A DNA stretch of 64,000 nucleotides from Nannocystis exedens (GTDB taxonomy: Bacteria > Myxococcota_A > Polyangia > Nannocystales > Nannocystaceae), in contig NZ_NETK01000001.1 of the NCBI RefSeq assembly GCF_002343915.1, positions 186,001 through 250,000 on the forward strand. Direction: 5' to 3'. A model generated the notes under the pieces. That model saw only the letters and a program-made list of their open reading frames with translations, did not search any database and was not told the origin of the DNA. Position numbers and translations under genes: made by a program. Positions 8,943 to 18,518 of this stretch are shown here, piece after piece; the first letter of the stretch is position 1; the number at the start of each line of letters is the position of its first letter.

Positions 8943-8981
8943 CGGCGCGCCTGCAGGCCCCTTGGACCTGCAGGCGCGCCG
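8943..8981. terminator. Strong 15-bp hairpin between convergent genes
   Basis: A perfect 15-bp stem, CGGCGCGCCTGCAGG with its complement, around a 9-nt loop. The stem contains AscI- and SbfI-like 8-mers. It is flanked by two direct copies of CGAATCATCGCAG at 8916-8928 and 8980-8992. It sits between the convergent TSP3 and CsbD genes and is probably a bidirectional terminator. Confidence 0.65.
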
Positions 8982-9013
8982 AATCATCGCAGAGCGGCGC
9001 GGAGCGCCGATCG

Positions 9014-9220
9014 TCACAGGTTGCTGTTGTTGTCGGCCTTGTAGCCGAGCTTGCGCTCGATCTCTTCGCGGCGCTCACCCGAGCGCTCCTGAATGATCCC
9101 GCACAGCTTGTCGGCGTTGCCCTCGGCCTTGAGGAAATCGTCGTCGGTCAGGTCCCCCCAGAACTGCTTCGCCTTGCCCTTGAGCTGCTCCCACTTGCCC
9201 TGAATCTGATCGCGGTTCAT
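9014..9220 (-). CDS. CsbD-family stress protein
   Basis: 68 residues matching the CsbD pattern from end to end: [24 protein letters not shown], then [16 protein letters not shown]. Known of the family: small, acidic, helical, abundant cytoplasmic proteins induced by general stress, of unknown mechanism. The start has the usual MNRDQ N-terminus. Other stress-type genes in the window (the KGG protein at 37672 and three hemerythrins) are similarly monocistronic. A Cys near residue 40 is not typical. Confidence 0.92.
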   Translation of the reverse strand: MNRDQIQGKWEQLKGKAKQFWGDLTDDDFLKAEGNADKLCGIIQERSGERREEIERKLGYKADNNSNL

Positions 9221-9604
9221 GGTCGGTTTCTCCGCCCAGCAGTCTGATCGCGGTTGCGCCGGGCGCCCGCCCGACTAGCGTCGGCGAGCCCCGCCAGACG
9301 CTCGCCGACGGGCTTCTTCGGCGCGTCGAATTGGGCCGCTCGTCGGCCCTCCCTCCGTTCGCGCGCATGACGCAGCCCACACGTACGAATGCCGCCACAG
9401 CGGGCTCGGCCGTGCCATCCTCGTCGGCGGCGGCGCCGGCGTCCTTGCGCGGGGAGTACGGGCGTGGAGGCGGGGGTAACGCCTGGCCCGCAAGCGAGCC
9501 ACCCATCGTCGCCGCAACCTTGATTCGTCGTCATGCGAAACATCACCCGCGCCGCGGCGCTCCGCGGCGCTGCATGACCCGCCCGAATCATGCTTCGTGC
9601 GACG

Positions 9605-11061
9605 GATGGACCGGCGGCTCGCGCTCGACCTCGACGTGCAGCGCGGCGCGCCGACCACGATCCACACCGATCCGACGCGGCTGGCCCCAATCCTGCGCAA
9701 CCTCCTTCGAACGCGCTCAAGTTCACCGGGCACGGCGGCGTCAGCCTGACGGTGCGCGCCGCCGGGGCCGGCGCGGTCGCCTTCGCCGTCACCGACACCG
9801 GCATCGGCATCCCGCCCGATCAGCAGGAGCTGATCTTCGAGGCCTTCCGCCAGGCCGACGGCACGACTGTCCGCAAGTACGGCGGCACCGGCCTCGGCCT
9901 GTCGATCTCGCGCGACCTGGCGCGCCTGCTCGGCGGCGAGCTCACCGTCGCCAGCGTCGTCGGTCGCGGCAGCACCTTCACCCTCACCATTCCGGCGCAG
10001 CTCCCCGGCCGCGCGCCCGCGCCGGCCCCGACCCTCGCGCCGCCGCCTGCCCCGGCGCCCGTGCCCTCGCGTCGCCTCCGCCGCCGCCCGCGCCGGCCCC
10101 GGCGCGATCGATCCTCGTCGTCGAGGACGACCCCGCGTTCGCCGGGATCCTCGCCGGCCTCGCCCGCGAGCTCGACTTCCACCCCTTCATCGCCAACACC
10201 GCCGAGGAGGGCCTCGCGCTGGCGCGTCAGCAGCGGCCCAGCGCGATCGTCCTCGACGTCTCCCTGCCCGACCGCTCCGGCCTCAGCGTCCTCGACGCGC
10301 TCAAGCACGACCCCGCGACCCGGCACATCCCGGTGCACGTCATCTCCGCCACCGATCACACCCGCACCGCGCTCGAGATGGGCGCCGTCGCCTACGCGAT
10401 CAAGCCCGTCGTCCGCGAGCAGCTCGTCGAGGCCTTGCGGCGGCTCGCGTCGAAGGCCACCCAGTGGCTGCGGCGCGTGCTCGTGGTCGAGGACGACGTC
10501 GTCCACCGCGAGAGCACCTGCAAGCTGCTCGCGGCCGACGACGTGGAGACCGTGCCGGTGGGCACCGCGGCCGACGCTCTCCGCGCCTTGCGCACCACCA
10601 CCTTCGACTGCATGGTCCTCGACCTCAGCCTGCCCGATCGGCCAGGTTTCCAGCTGCTGCAGGAGATGGCCCAGGGCCAGCAGTACGGGTTCCCGCCGGT
10701 CATCGTCTACACCGGGCGGGCGATCAGCCGCGCCGAGGAGCAGGAGCTCGGGCGGTACTCGCAGTCCATCATCATCAAGGGCGCGCGCTCGCCGGAGCGG
10801 CTGCTCGACGAGGTCACCCTGTTCCTCCATCAGGTCGAGACCAACCTCCCGCCGGAGCGGCAGCGCATCGCCCTCACCGCCAAGGCCATGGCCGAAGACG
10901 GCGCGAGCTGCCTCGCCGAGTCGCCGGCCACGGCCGGGGTCCCGACCATGCCGGCGGCCGCGCTGCAGCGGGCCGCCATCGACCACGCGGCGCCGGCGGC
11001 CGTCATCGGCGTCTTGCTCGCGCGGCTCGCCGCGCCCACGCGTTCCGGGGAGGCGACATGA
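9605..11061 (+). pseudogene. Decayed hybrid histidine kinase (HATPase-REC-REC)
   Basis: Three frames carry consecutive pieces of one protein. Frame A (9605 to about 9712) holds the start of an ATPase domain ([14 protein letters not shown]). A one-base loss in the N-box shifts to a second frame with NALKF, DTGIGI and GTGLGLSIS, to about 10060. A second shift in a Pro/Ala linker moves to a third frame holding two receivers (phospho-Asp in IVLDVSLPD and [10 protein letters not shown]; Lys in YAIKP and IIIKG), ending at 11061. The sensor and the phosphorylated His domain are missing. Upstream, 9221-9604 holds no recognisable gene. The double receiver might still be translated, and its TGA overlaps the ATG of the intact hybrid kinase, so the two were once one operon. 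Sequencing error could explain the shifts but not the missing 5' half. Confidence 0.7.
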
Positions 11062-12527
11062 ACCTCGAGCCCATCAACTTCCTCCTCGTCGACGACACCG
11101 AGCAGAACCTCATCGCCCTCGAGGCGCTGCTGCGGCGCGACGGGCTCAACATCTTGACCGCGCGCAGCGGCTTCGAGGCGCTCGAGCTGCTGCTCGTCCA
11201 CGACGTCGCGCTGGCGTTCCTCGACGTGCAGATGCCGGGGATGGACGGCTTCGAGCTGGCCGAATTGATGCGAGGCACCGAGCGCACCAAGAACGTGCCG
11301 ATCATCTTCGTCACCGCCGGGGCGCGCGACAGCGAGCGGGTGTTCCAGGGCTACGAGTCCGGCGCGGTCGACTTCCTGCACAAGCCGATCGACCCGCGGG
11401 TGCTGCGGAGCAAGGCCGACGTGTTCTTCGAGCTGTCGAAGCAGCGGCGCGACTGCACCCACGCGCTGCGCCTCAACGAGATGTTCGTCGGGATCCTCGG
11501 CCACGACCTGCGCACGCCGCTGTCGGCGATCCAGACCGGCACCGAGATCCTCGAGCAATTGGTGAGCGACGAGGACCAGCGCGGGATCTTGCGGCGGATG
11601 TTCGTATCGGGCCTCCGCATGAACGAGATGATCGAGCAGCTGCTCGACCGGACGCGGGCGCGGCTGGCCGGCGGCCTCGGCTTCGCGCGCGCGCGCAAGC
11701 GGATCGACGTCGTCGAATTGGTGCAGCGCGCCGTCGACGAGCTGCGCACCACGCATTCGCAGCGCGAGGTCCGGGTCGAGCTCCACGGCGACACCGTCAC
11801 CGCCGGCGACCCCGACCGCCTGGTCCAGGCGCTGTCGAACCTGATCGGCAACGCGCTCCAGCACGGCCTGCCGGACGCGCCGGTCGGGATCCGCGCGTTC
11901 GAGGACGGTCACCAGGTCGCGGTCGAGATCCACAACCGCGGCCTCATCCCGTCCGAGCTCTTGCCGGTGCTGTTCGATCCGTTCCGCGGGCGCCACCATG
12001 CGTCGCGCAGCGGCGCCCGCGGCCTCGGGCTCGGCCTCTACATCGCCCAGCAGATCGCCCAGGCCCACGGCGGCACGGTGGCGGTCGTCTCGGGCGAGGA
12101 CACCCACACCGTGTTCACGCTCCGTCTGCCGCGCGTCTCGCCCGAGCCGGTCCACGCCGAGCTCGCGCCGCGCGGCCACACCGTGCTGATCGCGGACGAC
12201 GACGAGGTTACGCGCGAGAGCCTGCGCGAGGCCTTCGAGGGCGAGGGTTACGCGACGATCACCGCGGCCGACGGGCGCGAGGCGCTCGATGTACTGCTCC
12301 ACGCCCGCGTCAAGCCCGACCTCGTGATCCTCGATTTGGTGATGCCGCTGCTCGAGGGCGGGCAGGTCTATCAGGCGATGCGGGCCGCCCCCGAGCTGGC
12401 GCGGATCCCCGTGATCGTGTCGACCTCCGACCCGACGCGCGCGCCCGCGGGCACGATCCTGATCCCCAAGCCGGTCAAGCTCGGCCGCCTGCTCGCGACC
12501 GCCGCGCGCTTGATCCGCTCGCCCTGA
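11058..12527 (+). CDS. Hybrid histidine kinase, REC-HisKA-HATPase-REC
   Basis: 489 residues without membrane segments, so cytoplasmic. The first receiver (residues 1-125) has DD at VDDTEQ, phospho-Asp in [11 protein letters not shown] and Lys in LHKPID. The HisKA box is [13 protein letters not shown] near residue 150. The ATPase domain has [12 protein letters not shown] and GLGLGLYIA. The second receiver (about 375-489) has [14 protein letters not shown] and IPKPVK. The input is therefore phosphotransfer rather than a ligand domain. The ATG overlaps the stop of the decayed double-receiver gene (ATGA), which was probably its upstream partner. Output partner unknown. Confidence 0.92.
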   Translation: MNLEPINFLLVDDTEQNLIALEALLRRDGLNILTARSGFEALELLLVHDVALAFLDVQMPGMDGFELAELMRGTERTKNVPIIFVTAGARDSERVFQGYESGAVDFLHKPIDPRVLRSKADVFFELSKQRRDCTHALRLNEMFVGILGHDLRTPLSAIQTGTEILEQLVSDEDQRGILRRMFVSGLRMNEMIEQLLDRTRARLAGGLGFARARKRIDVVELVQRAVDELRTTHSQREVRVELHGDTVTAGDPDRLVQALSNLIGNALQHGLPDAPVGIRAFEDGHQVAVEIHNRGLIPSELLPVLFDPFRGRHHASRSGARGLGLGLYIAQQIAQAHGGTVAVVSGEDTHTVFTLRLPRVSPEPVHAELAPRGHTVLIADDDEVTRESLREAFEGEGYATITAADGREALDVLLHARVKPDLVILDLVMPLLEGGQVYQAMRAAPELARIPVIVSTSDPTRAPAGTILIPKPVKLGRLLATAARLIRSP

Positions 12528-12691
12528 TGTTCGCCGCGCGCGAGCGACTCGGGGCGCGAAGACGACCGGCGCGAGAAGCTCGAAAACTTTTTGGATCGCG
12601 GACCGGGGGTCGGCGCTCTCTACCGGCGTCGAGCGGCTGGCGGCGGCATCAAGGCCGCGCCGGTCGCTCATCACCGCTCCGAGGCACCATC

Positions 12692-13957
12692 ATGACCACC
12701 GACTTTCCCTCTCAAGTTCAGACCTTCGCCCTCTCGATGTTCGCCAACGCCGTCCAGAGCTCGGCCGGCCAGGACCTCGGCCTGCAAGCAGCCAAGCAGA
12801 TCGGCCAGGCCCTCACCAACGCTGCCGGCATCATCGGTCAGTGGCGGATCGTGTGGGGCCCCGGCGTCGTCGTGCAGCCGGGGAACCAGGCGTACAGCGA
12901 GAACCTCATGTACGTCGTGCAGAACGTCGACCAGCCGGCGCAGTACGTCATCGCCATCGCCGGCACCAACTTCAAGTCGACGGCCGACTCGCTGATCGAG
13001 GACTGCTTCGTCTTCAAGCAGGTGCCCTGGCTCTACAACCTCGCGGCGGTGGGCGCCAAGATCTCGCTCGGCTCCGCGATCGGCCTGCTCAACCTCCAGT
13101 CCGTGAAGCCTGCCCCCCGGCTGCCGGGCGCGGGCACCACGCTGGTCGAATTCCTGCGGACCATCGTCGGCCAGAACGTGCAGATCACCGTCGCCGGCCA
13201 CAGCCTCGGCGGCGCCCTCGCCCCCACGGTCGCGCTGTGGCTCGCGGATACCGCCCAGGGCCTGCTGTTCCCCTGGGATCCCAAGAAGAACGCGGTGATC
13301 GGCGCGCAGGCGTACGCCGGTCCCACCGCCGGCAACCTCGAGTTCGCGGTCTACTCGGGCGTCAAGCTCGGCGCGCAGCTCCGGCCCTGCTACAACACCA
13401 TGGACGTCGTCCCGCACGCGTGGCAGGAGCTGGGCGAGCCCTCGCTCTCCGAGCTCGCCAAGCTCTACGCGCCCGACCTCGCGCCGCCCAAGGCCGACGC
13501 CTCCTACATCCTGCTGAAGCTGCTCCTCGACGTGTTCCGGCTGCTGGCCCTGGGCCAAGGTTATGCGCCGCTGCCCAACCTCGAGGCGCGCGCGGGCAAG
13601 TACGACCCGTCGTGCTACACCGGGTCGAACCTCGACACCTTCACCCAGTACCTGCAGCAGCTCGGGCACCAGCATATCCCGGCCTACTACGATTGGTTCC
13701 AATACAAGAAGGAGTGGATGCCGGCGGATCCGCAGCGGCCCGTCAACCTCTCCCCCGAGCTCATGGCGATCGCGCAGAAGTCCGCCAGCGCCGACGACTT
13801 CGTGCGGGCGCTGCAGAGCCGCACGCCGCGGAAGATCCAGGTCGGCGACGCCGTCGTCGACGCGCCGAACGGCCCTGGCGATCCGCAGGCCGACAAGGTC
13901 GCGGCCATGGTCGAGGCCGCCTTCGCCAAGCAGGCCGGCGTGTCGGCCGCGAGCTGA
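12692..13957 (+). CDS. Lipase, class 3 family
   Basis: 421 residues with the alpha/beta-hydrolase nucleophile elbow GHSLGG near residue 170, preceded by VIAIAGTN (oxyanion strand) and followed by [11 protein letters not shown] and [11 protein letters not shown], the layout of class 3 (fungal lipase-type) triacylglycerol lipases. The catalytic Asp is likely in the NTMDVVP segment. No signal peptide is visible, so the enzyme is cytoplasmic or exported by another route. GAGG lies eight bases before the ATG. The 164 bases upstream hold no gene. It converges with the pyrophosphatase gene, with only nine bases between stops. The C-terminal 60 residues are charged and probably regulatory or flexible. 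Confidence 0.85.
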   Translation: MTTDFPSQVQTFALSMFANAVQSSAGQDLGLQAAKQIGQALTNAAGIIGQWRIVWGPGVVVQPGNQAYSENLMYVVQNVDQPAQYVIAIAGTNFKSTADSLIEDCFVFKQVPWLYNLAAVGAKISLGSAIGLLNLQSVKPAPRLPGAGTTLVEFLRTIVGQNVQITVAGHSLGGALAPTVALWLADTAQGLLFPWDPKKNAVIGAQAYAGPTAGNLEFAVYSGVKLGAQLRPCYNTMDVVPHAWQELGEPSLSELAKLYAPDLAPPKADASYILLKLLLDVFRLLALGQGYAPLPNLEARAGKYDPSCYTGSNLDTFTQYLQQLGHQHIPAYYDWFQYKKEWMPADPQRPVNLSPELMAIAQKSASADDFVRALQSRTPRKIQVGDAVVDAPNGPGDPQADKVAAMVEAAFAKQAGVSAAS

Positions 13958-13966
13958 GCGGCGGTG

Positions 13967-14488
13967 CTACTTCTGCCCCGCCTCGAGGAGCGAGCGAGCC
14001 GCCTCGGGGCCGAGCATGCCGAGCACCCGGAATCGCCGGCCGAAGAGCTCGTTGTAGTGGACGAAGAACTGCTCGAGCTCCGTCCGGGCGCGCGGGCTGA
14101 TGTCCTGCACCCCCTGCAATCGCTCGTAGGTCCGCGAGGCCGCGCTGACGGCGAGGAAGCGGTCGTTGCGGACCGGCTCCTCGCCTTGAGCCGTCTGTTC
14201 GGCCGTCATCACCCCGAGGAGCCGGGCCCGCACCAGGCAGCCGGCGAACGTCGGTTCGTCGGTGAGGACCAGCGCGTCGAGCGGGTCGCCGTCGGCGCCC
14301 TTCGTGCCGGGGACGAACCCGAACTCGAGCGGGAACGCCATGCCGGCCGGCAGCACCTTGTGCAGGGTGAACGCGTCCAGCGCGGGGTCCCACTTGTACT
14401 TGCTGCGACTGCCGGCCGGCGACTCGATGACGACGTGGACGTCGTCGGCGACGAACGCCGGGATCCGTGCGAACCTGTCCCGCGCCAT
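13967..14488 (-). CDS. ppa: Family I inorganic pyrophosphatase
   Basis: 173 residues. The signature GADGDPLDALVL (metal-binding Asp residues) follows a FPLEFGFVPGT strand and an N-terminal SRSKYKWD segment that supplies the substrate Lys. Known function: hydrolyses diphosphate to two phosphates with Mg2+, driving biosynthesis. The second metal loop reads RNDRFLAV, with Arg where the E. coli enzyme has Lys, a variant seen in a minor subgroup. The ATG at 14488 was chosen over the 14557 opening because the extra 23 residues are not family-like. Divergent from the alcohol dehydrogenase gene. Confidence 0.87.
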   Translation of the reverse strand: MARDRFARIPAFVADDVHVVIESPAGSRSKYKWDPALDAFTLHKVLPAGMAFPLEFGFVPGTKGADGDPLDALVLTDEPTFAGCLVRARLLGVMTAEQTAQGEEPVRNDRFLAVSAASRTYERLQGVQDISPRARTELEQFFVHYNELFGRRFRVLGMLGPEAARSLLEAGQK

Positions 14489-14531
14489 GCTCGACTCATA
14501 GCACCCGCCGTGTCGCCGTCGAATCGCCGGA

Positions 14532-14566
14532 CTCATCCGTACGGCGGCAATGCGCATACGGATGAG
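14532..14566. promoter_or_regulatory. 10-bp palindrome in divergent promoter region
   Basis: CTCATCCGTA and its exact complement TACGGATGAG flank a 15-base spacer, midway between the divergent ppa and dehydrogenase genes. Centre-to-centre spacing of about 25 bases would suit a dimeric regulator. It could also form a hairpin in either leader. No partner regulator is adjacent. Confidence 0.45.
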
Positions 14567-14630
14567 GCCGCAGTCGACATAATTCCCCCTCGGCCTACCG
14601 TCCAGGCGGCACTCGAGTCATGCCTCCGCC

Positions 14631-15800
14631 ATGAAAGCACTGCGCTACCATGGGGCCCGCGACGTGCGGGTCGAGACCGTCCCCGATCCCCAGCTTGCGG
14701 ACGCCAAGGACATGATCGTCAAGGTCACGGCTTGCGCGATCTGCGGCTCAGACCTCCACCTCTACGACGGGCTCATTCCGACCCTGCAGAAGGGTGACGT
14801 CCTCGGCCACGAGTTCATGGGCGAGGTCGTCGAGGTCGGCCGCGAGGTCCGCGACGTCAAGAAGGGCGACCGCGTGGTCGTCCCGTTCAACATCAGCTGC
14901 GGCGATTGCTTCTTCTGCAAGCGGCAGCTGTGGTCGCTGTGCGACCGCAGCAACCCCAACGCCGCCCTGGCGATCAAGCAATTCGGCGCCGCCCCGGCCG
15001 GGCTGTTCGGCTATTCGCACATGTTCGGCGGCTACCCCGGCGGCCAGGCCGAGTACGTGCGGGTGCCGTTCGCCGACGTCAACCACGTCAAGGTCGAGAG
15101 CGACCTCAGCGACGAGCAGGTGCTGTTCATCGGCGACATCTTCTCCACCGGCTTCATGGCCGTCGACGTCTGCGGGGTCCAGCCGGGCGACGTGGTCGCG
15201 GTGTGGGGCTGCGGGCCGGTCGGGCTGTTCGCGCTCAAGAGCGCGAAGATGCTCGGCGCCGAGCGGGTGATCGCGATCGACCGCTTCCCCGAGCGGCTCG
15301 AGCTGGCGCGGACGAAGTGCGACGCCACCGCGATCGACTACGAGAAGTCCGACGTCATCGAGGTCCTCAAGGAGCTCACCGGCGGGCGCGGACCGGACAT
15401 CTGCATCGACGCCGTCGGCATGGAGGCGCACGGCCACGGGCTCGAGTTCTGGTACGACCGGGTCAAGCAGGCCGTCGGGCTGCAGCCGGACCGCCCGACC
15501 GCGCTGCGCCAGGCCGTGATGGCCTGCCGCAAGGGCGGCACCGTCTCGGTCCCCGGCGTCTACGGCGGCCCCATCGACCACTTCCCGTTCGGCGCCGCCT
15601 TCAACAAGGGGCTGACGCTGAAGATGGGCCAGACGCACACGCACCGCTACGCCCCGGCCCTGCTCGAGCGGATCGGCGCCGGCGAGATCGACCCGTCCTT
15701 CATCATCACCCACCGGCTCCACCTCGAGGAGGCGCCGAGGGGCTACGACATCTTCCAGCACAAGAAGGAAGGCTGCATCAAGGTCGTGCTGAAGCCGTGA
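14631..15800 (+). CDS. Zinc-dependent alcohol dehydrogenase, FDH-like
   Basis: 389 residues of the medium-chain dehydrogenase family. Catalytic zinc ligands are at CAICGSDLH and GHEFMGEV, and the structural zinc cluster is at [15 protein letters not shown]. The nucleotide fold reads [11 protein letters not shown] with Asp at IAIDR, so NAD is preferred. A long insertion near residues 100-135 ([22 protein letters not shown]) and the segment [15 protein letters not shown] place it with glutathione-independent formaldehyde dehydrogenase-like enzymes often annotated as threonine or alcohol dehydrogenases. Substrate not determinable. No strong ribosome site. Confidence 0.9.
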   Translation: MKALRYHGARDVRVETVPDPQLADAKDMIVKVTACAICGSDLHLYDGLIPTLQKGDVLGHEFMGEVVEVGREVRDVKKGDRVVVPFNISCGDCFFCKRQLWSLCDRSNPNAALAIKQFGAAPAGLFGYSHMFGGYPGGQAEYVRVPFADVNHVKVESDLSDEQVLFIGDIFSTGFMAVDVCGVQPGDVVAVWGCGPVGLFALKSAKMLGAERVIAIDRFPERLELARTKCDATAIDYEKSDVIEVLKELTGGRGPDICIDAVGMEAHGHGLEFWYDRVKQAVGLQPDRPTALRQAVMACRKGGTVSVPGVYGGPIDHFPFGAAFNKGLTLKMGQTHTHRYAPALLERIGAGEIDPSFIITHRLHLEEAPRGYDIFQHKKEGCIKVVLKP

Positions 15801-15813
15801 GCAGCGCCCGTCC

Positions 15814-15866
15814 GGGCATGTCCTCTCAAACATGGTTTTCAGGGCATGTCCTCCGCGACATGCCCT
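15814..15866. terminator. Paired CATGTC-family hairpins between convergent genes
   Basis: The second unit is a perfect 10-bp hairpin, AGGGCATGTC / GACATGCCCT, with a 6-nt loop at 15841-15866, followed by TTT. A looser first unit (GGGCATGTCC...AACATGG) begins at 15814. They fill the 67 bases between the dehydrogenase stop and the kinase stop, ending one base from the latter. This is the best evidence that the CATGTC family works as bidirectional terminators. Confidence 0.6.
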
Positions 15867-15867
15867 T

Positions 15868-17208
15868 TCATTCCTGTGCTCTCCGCGGGCCCTCGCCCGC
15901 CTCGTCCGCCGCCTCGCCCGCCTCGTCCGCCTCGCGAGTCGGGGGCTCGTACAGCGGCAGCGCCAGGCGGAAGCAGGCGCCGGGTCCGTCGGGGTCCTCG
16001 ATCTCCAGCGAGCCGCCGTGCGCCTGCACGAGGCTGCGCGCCAGGTAGAGGCCGAGGCCGAGCCCGAGGGACTGCGGGCCGACGGCGAAGCGGTCGAACA
16101 GGGTCGGCCGGAGCTCGGCCGGGATGCCGGGGCCGAAGTCGCGGACGCGGACCACGGTCCGGTCGGCCCCGTCCAACCGTTCGCTGCGGACCGTCAGCGC
16201 CAGCGGCGTCCCCTCCGGCGAGTGGGAGGTGGCGTTGTGCAGCAGGTTCTCGAGCGCCTGGCGCAACGTGTCGGGGTCGGCGCGCACGAGCACTTGCGGC
16301 GGCGCCTCGATCTCGATCGTCACGCCGCCGGTGGCGAACAGCCCCGCCGAGGCGCGGACGAGCTCGACCAGGTCGACGACCTCCAGCTTCAAATCGAACA
16401 GGCCGCGCTCGATCCGCTCGACGGTGAGGAGGTTGCTCAGCACCCGCTCCAGCCGCTCGACCGCGTGGGTCGCCTTGCTCAGCTCGGCGATGTCCGCCGC
16501 CCGCGCCTCACGCTTCGCGCGCGCGGTCAGCACGTGCAGCCGCGCCGCCAGCGGCGTCACCAGGTTGCGCAGGTCGTGGGCCACGACCGACACCAGCTCC
16601 TCCGCCGTCCGCTGGCGCGCGCGCTCGGCAGCCGCGCGGGTGGCCTCCTCGACCAACTCGGCGCGGTGCGTCACGACCCCGACCCAGTGGGCGACCGCGG
16701 CCAGGAACTCGAGGTCGCTCCACCGGTACTTGTTCCGGGCCCCGGACGCGATTGACAGCGCCCCGCGGCGCTTGCCCTGGATCTCGATCGGCACGCCCAT
16801 CGCCGACTGCACCTTCAGGCCGAGGCGGATCCCCGGCAGCTCCCCGCCGTCGGCCAGCACGTCGTCGCAGAAGTAGTGCTTGCCGGTCTGGAACACCTCG
16901 ACGGAGCGCCCGCCGTTGGCCAGCGGCAGGCGGTCGAGGCCGATGGCGCGCTGGTGGCGGGACATCGGCGAGTCGCTGGTCCCGACGGCCACCAGCGAAT
17001 CGCTGCCGGCGTCGTGCAGGAACGCGTCGATCTTGTCGGTCTCGAGCACCGTCGACAGCACCTCGCAGGCCGCCGTGAGCGTCTCCCGCACCGACGTCAC
17101 CGGCAGCGCGAGCAGCCGCGTCAGCGCCACGAACAGCGGCGGGTCGGGCGGGCGCTCTCCGCCGGTGTCGGGCTCCTCGACCATGGTGCGCACGGCAAAT
17201 CGTGTCAT
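15868..17208 (-). CDS. GAF-domain histidine kinase
   Basis: A GAF-type sensor spans residues about 30-180 (ACEVLSTVLETDKIDAFL; GVPIEIQGKRRGALSIAS). The HisKA box is AHDLRNLVTPLAARLHVL, the N-box ENLLHNATSHS, and the G boxes are DFGPGI and GLGLGLYLAR. No membrane segment, so it senses an intracellular cue or redox state. The acidic tail (EADEAGEAADEAGE) is probably disordered. No response regulator adjoins it, so it is an orphan kinase. Start choice: ATG 17208, with ATG 17184 as an alternative. Neither has a clear ribosome site, and the 17445 opening adds an Arg-rich segment unlikely to be coding. Confidence 0.88.
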   Translation of the reverse strand: MTRFAVRTMVEEPDTGGERPPDPPLFVALTRLLALPVTSVRETLTAACEVLSTVLETDKIDAFLHDAGSDSLVAVGTSDSPMSRHQRAIGLDRLPLANGGRSVEVFQTGKHYFCDDVLADGGELPGIRLGLKVQSAMGVPIEIQGKRRGALSIASGARNKYRWSDLEFLAAVAHWVGVVTHRAELVEEATRAAAERARQRTAEELVSVVAHDLRNLVTPLAARLHVLTARAKREARAADIAELSKATHAVERLERVLSNLLTVERIERGLFDLKLEVVDLVELVRASAGLFATGGVTIEIEAPPQVLVRADPDTLRQALENLLHNATSHSPEGTPLALTVRSERLDGADRTVVRVRDFGPGIPAELRPTLFDRFAVGPQSLGLGLGLYLARSLVQAHGGSLEIEDPDGPGACFRLALPLYEPPTREADEAGEAADEAGEGPRRAQE

Positions 17209-17440
17209 CGAGAGTGTGGTCAATCCGCCACAATTGCCGAACGCGCTCCCCCCGCGCTCCACGGCGACCGCCCGGAGGCCGCGCCGAGGGGATCCATGGG
17301 CCACGCGAGCCGGGAGCAGCGCGGGAGACGCCGGCCGCACTCTGCCCCGGAAAAACCCCGGAGAGCCCGGTGCCGCCGGCCGAGGCCGCCCCGACGCCGC
17401 CCGGCTCGTCGTGCCGCCGGCGTGCTGTGATTGCCGATCG

Positions 17441-17461
17441 GACATGTCCTCAGGAGCATAT
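17441..17461. repeat. CATGTC-family element
   Basis: GACATGTCCTCAGGAGCATAT, with a canonical left arm and a degenerate right arm. It lies in the 317-base gap between the divergent kinase and SDR genes. The rest of that gap holds nothing recognisable. Confidence 0.4.
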
Positions 17462-17525
17462 CGTGGTTGGCTGACCCCGCCGCCCCGCGCTGGCGCGCCG
17501 GCGAATCGCCCGCATACTGCCGATC

Positions 17526-18518
17526 ATGAGACGCGTGGGCGAATCGAGGGTCGCGGTCGTCACCGGCGCGTCGAGCGGGCTCGGGCGGGCCACCGCGTAT
17601 CAGCTGGCCGCGCGCGGCTGGCGGGTCGCCGTCGCGGCGCGCCGCGAGCACGAGCTCGAGCGCACCGCCGCGGGCTGCCGCGAGCGCGGCGGCGAGGCGC
17701 TGGTGGTCCCGACCGACGTCACCCGCGAGGACGCGGTGATGCGGCTGGCCGAGGAGACGCTGGCGGAGTGGGGCCGCATCGACGCGTGGATCAACAACGC
17801 CGGCGTCACCCTGTTCGCCCCGCTCGAGGGCGGGTCGCTGGCGGACCACCGGCAGGTGATCGAGACCAACCTCCACGGCGCGCTGCACGGCGTGCGCGCG
17901 GTGGTCCCGGTGTTCCGCCGCCAGCGACACGGCACGCTGATCAACATCGGCTCGGTGCTCAGCAAGATCGGCCACGCCTTCGTGCCCTCGTACGTGATCA
18001 GCAAGTTCGCGCTGCACGGGCTGTCCGAGGCGCTGCGCGTCGAGCTGGCCGAGTACCCCGACATCCACGTGTGTACCGTCTTCCCCTACGCGATCGACAC
18101 CCCGCACTTCCAGGTCGCGGCCAACGACCTCGGCCGCCACGTCAACGCCATGCCGCCGGTGCAGTCGCCGGACAAGGTCGCGCGCGCGGTCGCCGACCTC
18201 GTCGACCACCCCCGGCGCCAGCGCTTCGTGCCGCGGATCGCCGAGCTCGGGCTGGTGCTCCACCGCGTCTTCCCGCGCACCATGGAGCGGCTGCTCTACC
18301 GCGCGCTCGGGCGGTTTCACCTCGGGGTCGACGAACCGCCGGCCGCGGGCAACCTGTTCCGCCCGCCCGCCGAAGCGTCCGCGATCCACGGCCGCCGCCC
18401 GCCGCGGCTCGGCACCCCCGCGTTCCTCGCCTGGGCCGCGCGCGAGCTGCTGCGCATCGAGGTCGACGCCGCCCGCCACCGCCTGAAGCAATGGCACGTG
18501 ACGCGTACGACGCCGTGA
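17526..18518 (+). CDS. SDR-family oxidoreductase with C-terminal extension
   Basis: 330 residues. TGASSGLG at residue 14, NNAG near 92, catalytic Ser at GSVLS and YVISK as the Tyr/Lys pair. AARREHELE after strand two suggests NADPH. Residues 250-330 are an extra amphipathic, Arg-rich tail (LVLHRVFPRTMERLLYRAL) as in SDRs that associate with membranes. The last 28 bases overlap the start of the FAD oxidoreductase gene, indicating translational coupling and perhaps a shared lipid or isoprenoid substrate. Confidence 0.88.
   Translation: MRRVGESRVAVVTGASSGLGRATAYQLAARGWRVAVAARREHELERTAAGCRERGGEALVVPTDVTREDAVMRLAEETLAEWGRIDAWINNAGVTLFAPLEGGSLADHRQVIETNLHGALHGVRAVVPVFRRQRHGTLINIGSVLSKIGHAFVPSYVISKFALHGLSEALRVELAEYPDIHVCTVFPYAIDTPHFQVAANDLGRHVNAMPPVQSPDKVARAVADLVDHPRRQRFVPRIAELGLVLHRVFPRTMERLLYRALGRFHLGVDEPPAAGNLFRPPAEASAIHGRRPPRLGTPAFLAWAARELLRIEVDAARHRLKQWHVTRTTP

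Noticed and set aside
10464..11057. N-terminal extension of the hybrid kinase at 11058
   Set aside because: The frame is open but the residues are Arg/Ala/Gly-rich and antiphase to the receiver coding sequence; the receiver begins at the ATG at 11058.
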